Origin: Corynespora cassiicola
Lineage: Eukaryota; Ascomycota; Dothideomycetes; Pleosporales; Corynesporascaceae
Assembly: GCA_022059125.1 (NCBI GenBank)
Contig: JAEUWY010000008.1
Coordinates: forward strand, 2,232,001-2,296,000
Length of the DNA stretch: 64,000 bases
Reading direction: 5' to 3'
A program made the position numbers and the translations under genes. How positions within the stretch are numbered: the first letter of the stretch is position 1; every line of letters begins with the position of its first letter. Shown in pieces: positions 10,890 through 22,303 of this stretch. The notes under the pieces were generated by a model, which was not told the origin of the DNA, made no database searches, and worked only from the letters and a program-made list of their open reading frames with translations.

Positions 10890-11574
10890 GGGTATTTAGC
10901 GATGGGTTCGATTGGATATAGCCTATTATTGGTGGTTGGGATTGGGCATACATGCGTAAGGTTGGTGATTTAGATTCCCCTCATCGTTTGCCGCCTCTAT
11001 ATTTCTGTTTTCGTTCAATATCACTTGTAGTCAAAAACGAGCCTATTTCGGATTTGAATTTTGTAGCCATGGGAGAACATCGATACCCTTGGTTTCAGTC
11101 TATGCTGCAAAGTCTTCACTATGCTTCTCAATAGACAGTCTCCTTTCGATATCCACCGTCCCTGCATGGAATCCGTATCACAGCTGTACATCCACGTACC
11201 CGCACACTTTTTCGGGCAGCAATCTCAATCGGGGTGCTCATAGTAAACGATGCCATGTTCTGTTTTATTGGCCTACAGACTGGGCCGGAATTTCGAAATC
11301 CGCGGGTTTGGGGAGTTACTACCATGCAAACACTGTGCGCAGTCGGTCAGACCAGAAGCGGATTGACCGAAGAGGTGGGGAACTCTTGTGCTCGGTAGGA
11401 CACATTAGGTAACTTACGGCGCGTGGGAAGTGAAATTCAACTCTGAGAACCAAATAGGCGGTTCCGTACTTTACTTAATATCCTCTGCGCCTTGAGAGAG
11501 CAACTCTCGGACCTCACAGCATCGAGGGTATCCGGCGACAGGACGACTATCAATATACCAGCCAAAAAGTCGCC
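10890..11574. other. Intergenic between SDR and secreted protein genes
   Basis: No gene, repeat or RNA recognised. The right part is presumably the promoter and leader of the gene at 11575. Confidence 0.5.
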
Positions 11575-12321
11575 ATGAAGCTCATTACTTCGATCCTTGT
11601 GGCAATCTTCCTCATCTCTCACTCAACGGCCAAGGACACGGCAACATACCCCGACCCTTCGCCTTCTGCCCCCGAGCCAACTCCAACCACCTTCTTTACA
11701 GCAACCATCCTCCCTACTACTCTTCTAACCTCAGACCCCTCGATCTCCGACCTCCCAACCTCCGATTTGCCAACCTCCGACTTGCCAACTTCCGATCTCC
11801 CAACGTCTGACCTCCCGATTTCCGACCTCCCCACCTCGGACCTCCCAACTTCCACGCTCTCCGCCCCTACACTCCCCCTCTCAAACCCCCTCCCGGATCC
11901 CACTACCCCCTGCAACCCCTCCTGCCACTGCGCCGAAGGAAATGCCACCCTCCCCCCAACCCCCCGCCTCCTCTGCGGCTGGTGCGGCCCCGTATCCGGC
12001 CTCAACGGCTCCGCCATCAACCCCGAAGACGTGATCCTCTGCAGCGGCAGCGAGAGCGATAGTGGCGGCGGTTCCGGCTGCTGCAACTATGGCGTCCTCG
12101 ACATGCGGTGCGGGATCGCGCTCGAGACAATCCCGCCCGACTGGGGATTCTGGTGCGATTGGCCGGTTTTGGGGTTGGATCCGGAAGAGTCGACGACGGC
12201 GGGGATGAGTTGGGGGGTGGGGAGTTCGAGGACGGAGGGGGTGGTTGTTACGGAGGTGCCTGGGGGGACGACGACGATGACGACGACGACGACAGGGTGG
12301 GAAGAGGGTGGGAGACAGTGA
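11575..12321 (+). CDS. Secreted Cys-rich protein with SDLPT pentapeptide repeats
   Basis: This is a 248-residue intronless protein. Residues 1-19 form a signal peptide (MKLITSILVAIFLISHSTA, cleavage likely after A19). A Pro/Thr/Ser-rich segment follows, with about eight tandem S-D/I-L-P-T units (roughly residues 57-96), likely O-glycosylated. A compact Cys-rich domain then spans about residues 112-195: PCNPSCHCAEG, LLCGWCG, LCSG, GCCNYG, MRCG and WCDW, plus NGS/NAT N-glycosylation sites. The Gly/Thr-rich tail has a run of Thr but no clear hydrophobic GPI signal. It is secreted, either wall-associated or effector-like; that role is inference. The family is not recognised. Confidence 0.65.
   Translation: MKLITSILVAIFLISHSTAKDTATYPDPSPSAPEPTPTTFFTATILPTTLLTSDPSISDLPTSDLPTSDLPTSDLPTSDLPISDLPTSDLPTSTLSAPTLPLSNPLPDPTTPCNPSCHCAEGNATLPPTPRLLCGWCGPVSGLNGSAINPEDVILCSGSESDSGGGSGCCNYGVLDMRCGIALETIPPDWGFWCDWPVLGLDPEESTTAGMSWGVGSSRTEGVVVTEVPGGTTTMTTTTTGWEEGGRQ
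11735..11855 (+). repeat. 15-bp coding minisatellite (SDLPT units)
   Basis: Tandem TCCGAC/T-CTC/TTG-CCA/C-ACC/T units, about eight copies, with synonymous variation and occasional Thr-to-Ile. The array is in frame. Confidence 0.85.
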
Positions 12322-12621
12322 CGACGGAGGCAGCGCCAATCCAGTCCAGGATGAATGTACCAGAGGGGATGGTTCATGTGGAGCTGAAAACCAAGTACAT
12401 GCATGGACCTCAATCTATGGAAGCCCGTGGAGGATAGTTGGGACGAATTGAAAATGCACAGTCCTTCATTAGCTGTATGGGTTTGGGTGTGAAGATTGCG
12501 AAAGCGACAGATGGCGAATAGGATCAGGTGAAGGCTGACTAGGAATGTTGGCGAGACTTGATGATCTATTGGTAGCGGGTATCCAAGTTGAAATCGAAAA
12601 CATAAGGAATTGGCCCCTATC
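12322..12621. other. Convergent 3' spacer
   Basis: A 300-bp gap between the stop codons of the secreted-protein gene and OGG1. No feature was seen. Confidence 0.5.
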
Positions 12622-13905
12622 TCACGATGCCACAGTCCTGAGTCGCTTGCTCCTCCGCACCTCCTCTTTGACTTGCAACACTTGACGCTCGTCAGCATCG
12701 AGCTCTCGCTTCACCCGCTTCTTCTTGACCACCTCCTTCTTGACAACATCTTCGACCACTTCGTCTCCGCCCTCAATCTTTACCACCACTTCCTCTTCAG
12801 CCTTGACCTCCTTCTTCACGATCCTCTCCTTGAACTCTCTCAGGTCAGCCGTGAACAATACTGAATGCGCCCATCCCGCTTCCTTTCCCCACAGCTTACG
12901 GAAGTGGTCACCAACGGCTGCATACATTGCCGCGGTGAGACTGCTATTCTTCCCCTTGCCGAACTTGTAATCGCGCTGGGCAATCTGCCACACATGCGTA
13001 TCGACAGGCACCGCCTCAGACCACCCAAGACCCATGAGACACACACAGTCAGCCACCTTGGGACCCACCCCATGAAGCGCTAGAAGCTCAGCATGAGCCT
13101 GCTGGTAGCCCTCACGCCCTGCACCCCCCATCTCCCCCGCATCGCCCGCCTCCCTCCCAAAAGGCGGCAACTCAGGATTGGCGAGATCGTTCAACCACTC
13201 AATCCCCTTCTCCTGTACCATTCGCGCCGTCTTGGCGATATATTTCGCCCTGTACCCAAACCCTAGCGCCTTGAGCTTCTCCTCCACGCCCTCGCCCGCC
13301 AGCGCCTCGGGCGTCGGAAAATCGTGGTACGCCTGGCCGTCCACGGTGCCGAGGTGCGGTCCGTAGTGCAAGCACAGGTTCGCGACCATGCCCGATATGC
13401 GCGAGATGTGGTTGTTGGAGCTGCAGATGAAGCCGACGAGGGCCTCCCAGGGGTCCTGGCGCAGTATGCGGATGCCGGCGAAGGCGGGGGCTTTGCGGCG
13501 GAAGTTGGGGTCCGAGGAGGACCAATGGGCATACAGGTCGTGGAGATTGGGGCGGAGGTTGAGGTAGTGGGTTAGGAGGGCGAGGGTGTTGTCGTCGTCG
13601 CCTCCTGCGACGGAGGGGGCGGTAGAGGGGGGTGGCGTGGGGAGTTCGGGGGCGGGAGAGGCGGGATAGAGGGCGCGGTAGTGCAGGTGGGTCGAGTCTT
13701 GCTTGAGGGAGAGGATGCGGCCGTGGAGGGTGCAGGACCATTCGTCTGTAGGGGATTTACGCCATCTTGAGGGTGTCAGAGGAGGAAGTCCGAGGGAGAG
13801 GGTAGAGACGTACCTAAAGGACTGGCCACAACGCAGCGTGGTGTTGATGCAGAGCTCCGTCAGGGAGATGGGAAGCTTCTGCCATTCTGAAGCGCGAACC
13901 GCCAT
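12622..13905 (-). CDS. OGG1: 8-oxoguanine DNA glycosylase/AP lyase
   Basis: Two exons, complement of 13905-13814 and 13765-12622, encode 411 residues. The intron is only 48 nt (GTACGT donor, CAAG acceptor). Removing it restores CGQSFR-WRKSP, the conserved start of OGG1. The enzyme removes 8-oxoguanine paired with C and nicks the abasic site in base-excision repair. Seen: the OGG_N beta region, then a helix-hairpin-helix GPD domain with FICSSNNHISRI, LGFGYRAKYI, the HhH motif LHGVGPKVADC carrying the catalytic Lys, and PVDTHVWQ carrying the catalytic Asp. A Gly/Ala-rich insert of about 20 residues precedes the HhH, and the C-terminus is a Lys-rich tail (VKKEVVKKKRVKRE) likely to act as a nuclear signal. 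It diverges from the U2AF gene over a 490-bp shared promoter. Confidence 0.95.
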   Translation of the reverse strand: MAVRASEWQKLPISLTELCINTTLRCGQSFRYVSTLSLGLPPLTPSRWRKSPTDEWSCTLHGRILSLKQDSTHLHYRALYPASPAPELPTPPPSTAPSVAGGDDDNTLALLTHYLNLRPNLHDLYAHWSSSDPNFRRKAPAFAGIRILRQDPWEALVGFICSSNNHISRISGMVANLCLHYGPHLGTVDGQAYHDFPTPEALAGEGVEEKLKALGFGYRAKYIAKTARMVQEKGIEWLNDLANPELPPFGREAGDAGEMGGAGREGYQQAHAELLALHGVGPKVADCVCLMGLGWSEAVPVDTHVWQIAQRDYKFGKGKNSSLTAAMYAAVGDHFRKLWGKEAGWAHSVLFTADLREFKERIVKKEVKAEEEVVVKIEGGDEVVEDVVKKEVVKKKRVKRELDADERQVLQVKEEVRRSKRLRTVAS

Positions 13906-14395
13906 GTGGACTGTAATGCGATGCGATGCAATTGGTGTTGGTCAAAGGGCAAGGACATGGGATGGCAGGTGTCGGTCGCGTCTGTCGGGTTATCGATAGC
14001 GCGTCGCTTAGCGTCCCTGAGCCGCGGCCCAGGCCTGCAGGGGTTCGCGTTCTCGCCAAGGCGCTACGGCACGGAAGAACCTCTCGGCTCGACTTTCTCC
14101 CAGCGCTGAAAGCTGTTTTGCGGCTCGACGACGGGCACCGCAACCTCCACCACCCGCACCCACCCACTCCCCCATCGCGTCCGCCAATCTCTCTGGACCG
14201 CGACGCCGAGGTGCTCTCTCTGCTTGCTCCATTCTCCACTAATTTGCCTGTGCGCCCGGCTACTTCCAGCTACACCTCCTTAGCTTCCACCGCGCGGCTG
14301 CGCTCTTCTCTCGGCGCGCCTGAGCTTCACATAGCCGCTTCTCCTGCCACCTACCTCCCCCCACGGAAAGCCAACGCTTCCCCAAGGACCCCGCC
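13906..14395. promoter_or_regulatory. Bidirectional promoter OGG1/U2AF large subunit
   Basis: 490 bp separate the two divergent ATG codons. The DNA is GC-rich with pyrimidine-rich tracts on the plus strand and no clear TATA box. A divergent housekeeping promoter is inferred from the layout. Confidence 0.55.
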
Positions 14396-16488
14396 ATGAA
14401 CGGCGATAGCTACCCCCGTGGTAAGTACTTGGATATGGACGCACGCTGACCATGTCGCAGTGCCGCGACTCATCTACTCGAGGGCAAGCAACGCAGTACT
14501 AACATGACCTTTTGCAGACGGCGGCCGCGCTGGAGCTGGATCTGGTTCGCGCTTTACAGTATGTATTAGGACTCGCCCCCAAGTGGACAGCTACCGACCA
14601 CCGGCACCACACATTGTGCCGCGTGCTCCCCTGATCCATCCGATAACCAATTGGCAGTCTTCCCGCGACGACCACCGAGATCGAGGCGACCGCGACCGAG
14701 GCGACCGAGGCGATCGTGGTGAGCGTGGTGAGCGTGGTGAGCGTGGTGAGCGTGGCGGCGACAGGCGCCGTAGGCGCTCCCGCTCTCCGCGCCATGGCTC
14801 TCGCCGCGACGGCTACGAGGTCGACACCTACTCCTCCTCCCGCGACTACCGTGAGCGCGAGCGCGAGGACACGTACGCCCGCCGCGACCGACGCGACGAC
14901 CGCGCCTGGGGTGACTCGTACTCCCGCCGCGATCGCCCCCGACACGACCGCAACGACCGCAACGACCGCAACGACCGCGACGACGACCGTGGACACCGCC
15001 GTGGCGACCGCGACCGCAACGACCGCGAGTGGGACCGCGAGGACCGCCCTCGTGGTGGACGCCGCGATGGAGGCGGCTATGGCGGTGGCGGCGGTGGCGG
15101 CGGCGGCGGCGGTCGTGGTGAGCGTAGGAAGTCCAACTCGCCGCCCCCCAAGCAGCATCGCGAGCCCACTCCAGACCTGGCCGAGTTCACTTCGATCCTC
15201 AAGCGCTCCCGTCGCATGACCCAGTGGGACATTAAGCCTGCTGGATACGAGGCCATCACTGCCGAGCAGGCCAAGCTGTCGGGCATGTTCCCCTTGCCTG
15301 GTGCTCCCCGCGCTGCTCCGATGGACCCCTCGCGCATTGCTGCCTTCTTGAACCCCGGTCAGGGCACTGCCACTGCTTCGGCCCTCCAGCCCTCGCACTC
15401 GAAGCAGTCCAAGCGCCTGTACATCTACAATCTCCCCGAAGATGCTACGTCTGAGGAGATTATCGATTTTTTCAATCTGCAGCTCAATGGCTTGAACCTT
15501 GTCTCGGCCAGCGATCCCTGCTTGTCGGCCTCTCTTTCCTCCAACCGCGAGTACGCCCTCGTCGAGTTCAAGGCTCCCGATGACGCCACCGTCGCCTTAG
15601 CCATGGACGGCATCAGCATGCGAGACAATGCGCGCGGTCCCGACCAGCCCGGTCTCTCCATTCGTCGTCCCAAGGATTACATCACCCCCTCTCCCAGCGA
15701 GGACGAGCCCAATGGCGAGGAGATTCTCTCCGAGGTCAAGGACAGCCCCACCAAGCTTAGCATCAGCAACATCCCCATCTACGTCGACGACGCGCAGCTC
15801 ATCGAGCTCGTCCAGACTTTCGGAAAGCTCAAGGCCTTTACCCTGGTCAAGGACTCCAATGGACAGAGCCGCGTAACTATGCTTCTTTCCAAAACATACA
15901 TGTAACCCGACTAATGTATTTCTAGGGCATTGCCTTTGTCGAGTATGCTGACCCCACCATTGTCGACGATGCTACCGAAGGCTTGAACTTCCTTACCCTT
16001 GGCGAGGGCAACCTCAAGGTCGCGCGTGCTACTTATGGTGTACAACAGAATGTCGGTGTCGACGGCGGCGTCGGAGCAATCTCCATGCTCGCCGGGTCAA
16101 CTGCCGACGACAACCACCAGAAGAGCCGTGTCTTGATGCTCCTCAACATGGTTACTCAGGATGAACTGATCAACGATGACGACTATGAGGGTGCGTGCCT
16201 AGTGCCTTGTTCTCCCAATGCCCCTTTACCCCCCATCGCTCACAATTTGCAGAAATCAAGGAAGATGTTGAAGAAGAATGCGCCAAGTACGGTCCCATCA
16301 TCGAGGTCAAGATTCCTCGTCCCTCCGGTTCTCGGTCCAACCCCGGAGTCGGCAAGATTTACATCAAGTACGAGGACCCCGACTCTGCCCAAAAGGCCCT
16401 CAAGGCTCTTGCTGGCCGCCAGTTTTCCAATCGTACTGTCGTCGTCACCGAGTTCAACGAGGAGGCATTCGATGTCGAGGCCTGGTAA
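14396..16488 (+). CDS. Splicing factor U2AF large subunit (U2AF65)
   Basis: Four exons, 14396-14420, 14518-15872, 15926-16190 and 16253-16488, encode 626 residues. Introns are 97, 53 and 62 nt with GTAAGT/GTAACT/GTGCGT donors and CAG/TAG acceptors. The first has a perfect TACTAAC branch site at 14497-14503. The ATG lies in a tiny first exon (CCGCCATGAACGG). The protein has an RS/RD/RGD-rich N-terminus, a poly-Gly stretch, RRM1 (RLYIYNLPEDATSEEI...YALVEF), RRM2 (KLSISNIPIYVDDAQL...GIAFVEY) and a C-terminal UHM (VLMLLNMVTQDEL...GKIYIKY, with the R-x-F signature GRQFSNR). It binds the polypyrimidine tract and recruits U2 snRNP. GERGERG repeats near the N-terminus come from a 9-bp repeat. Confidence 0.95.
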
Positions 16489-18016
16489 ACAAATGTCAAT
16501 TGTGGTCGCGGTAGCTGGGTGCCTCTCCATTGGGCCTTGCCTGTCCTACATCTAGGCCAGTCTTGATTGCCCATTGGCTCAGGACGAGTTTTTTTCCGGG
16601 AGAGTGAACTTTTGTTTGCCCGTCTCCTGGGCGTATTCACCGAAATGTTTCCGTAGTTTTTCTCGATGTGGCCAAACGGTCAGACATGCAGACAGCTACA
16701 GATACACAGGCACATGGTTGACAGGTTGCTCGAGAAATCACCCTTTCCCCCTGTACACTAATTTGGACTCTTTCTTTTTCCTACATGACAACATCCGATG
16801 GCGGGCGATTGATATCTGGACTTTTATATCTGGTCCGACCCTTTTGTGTCCTTTTCCTCGACTTTTCTTTTCCTTGTTCGTCGTCCCTGCAACAAAAATT
16901 TGGAGGACAAAGGTGCGTGGTTGGGATGGGATGCGAACTTTCTTGCATAGGTGGGGCTTGCTGTGCTCTCTCTGGCTGTGCTTCCTCTAGGCCTGCCCTT
17001 TTTCTTCAAATCTGGTATGGCCGGCGGATCATCAAAGGAGAGAGAATGAAATGGCTGACTGGATGGAAGATGCTCTACACAAAAATGATATCAAGCCGAG
17101 TCGAACGAAAACATGGGGGGTTTTTTGCCCTGCTTTCAGGCTGCATGCCATGGATTGATATCGATGAACGGACGGAGCGGGGGTTAGTGCAGGTGCCAAG
17201 TTCAGTGCGAATGATACCTCGGTGCGATGACCGCGCGTCCGTGCTTTGAGAATAAAACTAGGATCTTGTCTCTTGATGCTGATTTGCCGTGTGAAGGAGG
17301 GTATGTGAGGTGGTGTGGGTGGTGCGGTGGGAGGATGCATGGAGGGACGAATGGATAAGAGGGTACAAGCTTTGCCGAGCGCGGTCGTCGAGCTGCCTAT
17401 CTGAGCTTAGCCCTCGTGCGTCCCTCCACTCCTCCAGAGCTTCCAGGGGTAACAAAGCACGTAGGTACCGCCCCGTCGCCCACCGCCGCGTGGTAATAGG
17501 GCCGCGACGAATCGAATCCAACGGAATAGAGCGAATGGATGGCCATGGAAGCTGCAATAACGGCCATCTCCGTTATCAGCTGCCTCGCCTTTTTTTCCCC
17601 CGCGTTATCAGCGGCGCTGTTTGCTGCGATAGCCTACCATTCGTATTCGTCTCCCGACCCCGCCCAGCCAGGGGCAATTGGGCGCGGTGATTGGCGCGTA
17701 GGTCGGGGTCACGGGCGGTACCTGCAGATAGGCGCAAGGCGGTGGCTAGATGGGGGGAAGAGAGCACGCGAGTTGTTTCCTAATGTTGGATGGTGGGTCG
17801 GATAGGCCGGCGGCGTTCTGACCGCGGCGGTGCGGTGCGGTGTCGGAGGAGAGAGTATAAAGGTATAGGCATGGTGTGTCGTTTTCTGGGCTGTGTATCC
17901 AGGGACCGAGCGAACGAGCGAGCGAGCGTGTGGTCAGTCATTGACAAAAGCTGGTCAAGGCAGAGGACACAGGACGGAACGAAACGAAACGAAACGAAAC
18001 GGAGAGAAGAGAAAAG
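16489..18016. other. 3' region of U2AF and promoter of the SurE gene
   Basis: No gene recognised. A short (GAAAC)n run lies at about 17978-18000, just before the SurE ATG, and a TATA-like box at 17856. Confidence 0.5.
17856..17863 (+). promoter_or_regulatory. TATA-like box of the SurE-family gene
   Basis: TATAAAGG about 160 bp upstream of the ATG at 18017. Confidence 0.45.
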
Positions 18017-19228
18017 ATGCGTGTCTCGAGTGTACTCACTGCCGGTCTGGCGTATGGTACGGCGGTGGAGGGATTGAAGATTTTGATGAATAATGATGAT
18101 GGGTTTGGGAGTGGGAATTTGAGGGAGTTGTATAAGCTGTTGAAGGGCGCGGGGCATGAGGGTAAGTCTCGTCTTGTCTCCATTTTCCATCTTTCCCCTA
18201 GTCAACTCCTACCTTTCTGCATGAAAGTGGTACATCCTCTGCTATACCACAATCGCATTGATGTGCCCCACCAACTGTCTTCCTTTTCGCCTCTCACAGC
18301 CAATCCAATCCCCTCCTAACACCGCCCAGTCGTCATTGTCGCCCCCGCAACCCAACAATCGGGCCAGGGCGGCCGCTCTGATTTCAGCACCGAACGCAAC
18401 CTAACCTCGCCCTCTCAATACTCCATCGTACCCGCCGGCAGTCCCGCCGTCGGCACTGACCCCAACGACTCTCACATTTGGTACTATAACGGGACGCCCG
18501 CGGCCTGCACCTTTGTGGCGCTGGACTGGGTCCTGCCGCGCTACTATCCCGACTGGAACCAATCCCCCGATCTCTTTGTCGCGGGCCCCAACTACGGCAC
18601 CAACCTGGGCCCCTTCGTATACAGTCTCAGCGGCACGGTGGGTGCGACGTATGCGGCCGTGTCGCGCAGTGTGCCCGGCATTGCGCTCAGCGCGAGCAAC
18701 AGCGCGGTTCCGTACTTCAATGTGACGAATGCGACACACCCAGCCGTCATGGCGGCACAGGCTGCCTTCACTGTCGTGGAGGAATTCATCGACAATACGG
18801 GCGCGGCACAGCGCGTGCTGCCACTCGGCTACGGCGTCAACGTCAACATCCCACCCCTCTCGGCCAGCGAGGCGCTCCCCGAGATCGTAAAAAGCAGGCT
18901 GACGGGAGAGGCGGAGACGGACGTTGCCGTGTACGATGAGGAGACCGGAACCTTCGACTGGGATAATGTGGTCCCCAAGGCGGCGGGCGTGAACGCATGC
19001 TACAACGGCGACTGCGGGCTCCCCGGCGAGACGTTTGTGGTGCAGGGGGGAAAGATTAGCGTCAGCGTCTTCACCATTGACTATGATGCGCCGAGCATTC
19101 CGTATACGGACATGGTGTTTGAAAAAATTGAGGGATTGACGGGAAAGAAGAGTGCACCGAAAGGTTACGGAAAGAAAAGGGGGTTGGTGACAGGGAGGTC
19201 GCTCACGGGAAGGGATGTGAATAACTGA
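18017..19228 (+). CDS. Secreted SurE-family nucleotidase/acid phosphatase
   Basis: Two exons, 18017-18161 and 18330-19228, encode 347 residues. The 168-nt intron is spliced GTAAGT...CCCAG and restores GHE-VVIVAP. A signal peptide covers residues 1-19 (MRVSSVLTAGLAYGTAVEG). The mature start LKILMNNDDGFGSGN is the SurE metal-binding motif (NDDG). Then come VVIVAPATQQSGQGGRS with the conserved SG and the loop AGPNYGTNLG. SurE proteins hydrolyse phosphomonoesters (5'/3'-nucleotides, polyphosphate) with a divalent metal. In filamentous fungi, secreted versions act outside the cell or in the vacuole. N-glycosylation sites NGT, NVT and NAT and a lone Cys pair (ACYNGDCG) support secretion. The Lys/Arg-rich C-terminal tail (KGYGKKRGL) is unusual. 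Confidence 0.9.
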
Positions 19229-22200
19229 TTGGCATAGAGGAATACAGAACAACAGGGGAATTGACTAATGTGTATTGGGTCATGTGCCCGGGACAAGATG
19301 CATTGATTGAACGTAATGGTCTTGTGAAATTGCGCACCAGGCAACTTGGACCTGCGTATCCAACTGCAAATCTCGGAGAGAAGATTTGACCTACTCACCG
19401 ACTCTCCAGGGCATCAGACTACCAGACTCTAGATGCATTTCGCGAGTATCAGTTGCCAAACTTGGAGCTTCTCTCTGGTCTCGTGCCAAGATCGTCTGTG
19501 TGGGGGCCCAGAAAAGCAATTGCAGCCGTCGATCCACCCCCGCACGTGGAGAAACGGCCGAGCCTTGAGGATTGTTTTGGCGGATCCGTCATTACCTCCT
19601 TTCAGTTGCTTATTCCAACGGCCGGGGGCCACATCGCCTTTGGTATAGCAAGTGTGCTGACTGCTGCATTTCCTTGGCAATATTGTTTCCGCACCATTCT
19701 CGCCGCATCCACTTGAGGAAGGTATCGGGACCTAAACTTTGCATTGTGCTTCAGAAGTCCCCTCTGGTCGCGCTTACATTCTGCCGTAGGCATGGCTTAG
19801 AAGATGCGTTGGTGCGGAACCGCTGAAGAAGGGCTACTTCGTTCCATGCTGCTGCAGGTTGTTTTTGGATCCAACGTTGGAGTCGTGTTTCAGGCAACCT
19901 GTCGCGGGGCAATGGAACAAAAGTTGGTTCGCGGCTGTGTGCAGGTAGTAAAGCTCCGAACCTAAACCATCTGCACTGCAAGATACGGTGCGATGGTTTG
20001 TGACAGCGGACGATTCTCCCCATCTGATGTAGCTTAGATCCGCTTCAGAGGTTTTGTTGGATGGCCATCAGGGATGCCTGCATGCCTAGCCACTCCGTCG
20101 TGCGGCCAACTCACAGAATAATCGCAGCAAGGTTGACACTGGTTGTGACAGCGGAGTGAGCACCATACAAGGTAAGAGTGTGCAGCTGACAATCAGTTGA
20201 CAGTAATGTACTTGTTGAAAGCGATGGGTTGGCGCATGATGTCTACACAGGGTCATCGTACATGATTCTGCATGCAGGTTGCTGAGAGCACACCCTTCAT
20301 GTCAATCTCAGGAACGGCCTGCATGTCTGATAGCGCATCTGGGTGGATTGATCTCTCGAAAGATTGGAGATCCGGCCACTGACATCTATGCGCGATGATG
20401 ACAGGCTTTGGATTTGAGTTCGATGACTGAGATGGTCAAACAGTTTCTTTTCTTCGCGCGCATCGAGGCAGCACACTAATAAGTAGGCACTGTACATTCC
20501 GCAGCGGAGTTTCCTCCGCAGGGATATGGGATGTTTTATATCATCATGGAGCAGGGATCTCATAGGGCTGTCTGTTAGACCAAAGACTTGGTAGCTGCAG
20601 GTGTCAGTATCAGCGCTCGTTTTGGATTCTGGCAAGGTTCGCAAGACCACCCTCCGTATTGGAAGCCACTCGTCCGGAGGCCGAGTCCGCCAACCTGGGG
20701 TTTTCCTGGGGCTGAGGAGATCGCATGTCATGGACCACGTTCGTGCGGGGATAAGTGCTGAGACGTGAGCGCATCTAGCCCGGCCGTCGGCAAATATCTG
20801 GGCAGTCGCGCCCATCATGTCATTGAAGCCGAAGGCTGGCCCGGGTCGGCCGGCTTGAGGAGCACAATACTAGGAGGACGAGCCACACCATTGTAAAGAA
20901 GGCTCTGTGATGTTCAGGGCGTTTGGCGCATCCTGTTGGACTACCCTCGTACTTATCGGCAAGCCATCACGTGGCGGGCGGTTGATCGGGATGTGATAAT
21001 CCAAATGTGGCGTCGACTTCGGGTGAGGGACCGCTTGAAGAGCCCTGCGTCCACCCGCACTTCCTGAAACCGATGTCAAGGCCCCAATGACATGGCACGG
21101 CTCATCCAGCCCGCCCATGAAAGAGTTGCCAGCCCGCGACAGACTTTCTCCCGTGCGAGGGGGGCTGTCCATCACGGTGCGTGCCAGTTCAGCATTCTGC
21201 GTCGAGCGTGGCCATCACCTCGTGCGAGCCGTGCGAGTCGTGGGGGAGCACAGACTGGGCGGCGTGAAAAAGGCTGCAGCGTCGATCACCACGTTCCAAT
21301 ACAGTTCGGATGCAGTTCGGATGTTAGTAGGGGCATCGGGTGTGTGCGTGGAGAGGTCGAGGGTCGAGGGTCGCCGATGTTGAACGAGATCGATATAAGG
21401 TCGGGCCCGTGCTCACCGCCAAGGCCTCGTTTCACATGCCTGTCTTGGACGAACTCTACTCGCTCTCCCTCCTGCCTCCATCCCTCCCGCACTCGTATGC
21501 GCTGGCGACGTCGGTGGGGCGTCGTTGTACATGCCCAAGGCGCAGCAGCAACCGCCTGTGTGCCTCGCTGCACGAGAGCCGAGCTGTATCAACCTCTGCT
21601 AGTGCGGCTCTCGCACCGTTCCAACTGCCGTGGCTTTGGCCTACTCTGCTCCAGCTGCCACGCGACGACCCTGCGGCCCTGCAGCGCCGGATTGGGACGC
21701 TATCCTTTCTGGTCCCTCTGTCTCTTCGAATAGGGTAATGGCACCGACGTGGCCCCCAATGGTCCAGCGGTCCAGCGGTCCAGTGGTGGCATGGTCGACT
21801 ACGCGCCTGCAAGGGCCCCACAAGTTGAGACGCCGCTGTGGCAAGCCCGCCTCTCGCTCGTCCCCTTTTTTTGCCTTTTGCCGACCCGTATTGGCTGGCA
21901 CGCTAATTGGAAGTGACGAAACATCATACGTCCCCTTGGGGTTGGCCATTGGGCCGAATCGAGACGACATGGGATCCGTGATTTCCGCCAACTCTATTGC
22001 CGAATGGAAATAGGAATGGTAGCCATTTCCGGCCCACTTTTGATCTCTGGCAGAGCATCCCGCCCCGGGACTTTCCCGCAGAGGATCCGCGTATGGGACT
22101 TCCATCCGCACTAAGTTTCAAATGGCCAGTCAACATGATCGAATGGCTAGAGCTGCCTCAGCCGGCTGCTGTCAAATGCTAGTTAAGGGCCGCGGCGACA

Positions 22201-22303
22201 GCTTGGGGGCTTGCAAACTGGCTGCGCCCTCTTTCACTTATATCACCACTCGCTACGACGTCTCCCCGGAGGCTCCTCACTTGAGCGCACGCTCAATGAC
22301 ACG
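19229..22303. other. 3-kb stretch with no recognised gene
   Basis: Base composition is intermediate to GC-rich. Several open frames of 90-210 codons overlap on opposite strands (for example 20818-20297 minus and 21092-21733 plus), but none has a motif, a convincing start or splice structure. No repeat or RNA gene was recognised. The last 300 bp are the presumed promoter of the CFEM receptor. Confidence 0.45.

Noticed and set aside
14540..14590. Possible extra intron near the start of the U2AF gene (TTTACAG/TATGTATTAG)
   Set aside because: No GT donor at the right place, and the frame is continuous from the first splice acceptor, so none is needed.
14499..15398. 299-codon open frame on the minus strand
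   Set aside because: It is antisense to the RD/RG-rich exon of the U2AF gene; the Val/Ala/Thr-rich text is what repetitive Arg/Asp codons give in reverse.
20297..20818. 173-codon minus-strand frame in the 19.2-22.3 kb gap
   Set aside because: Composition and text look random; no conserved motif and no neighbouring exons.
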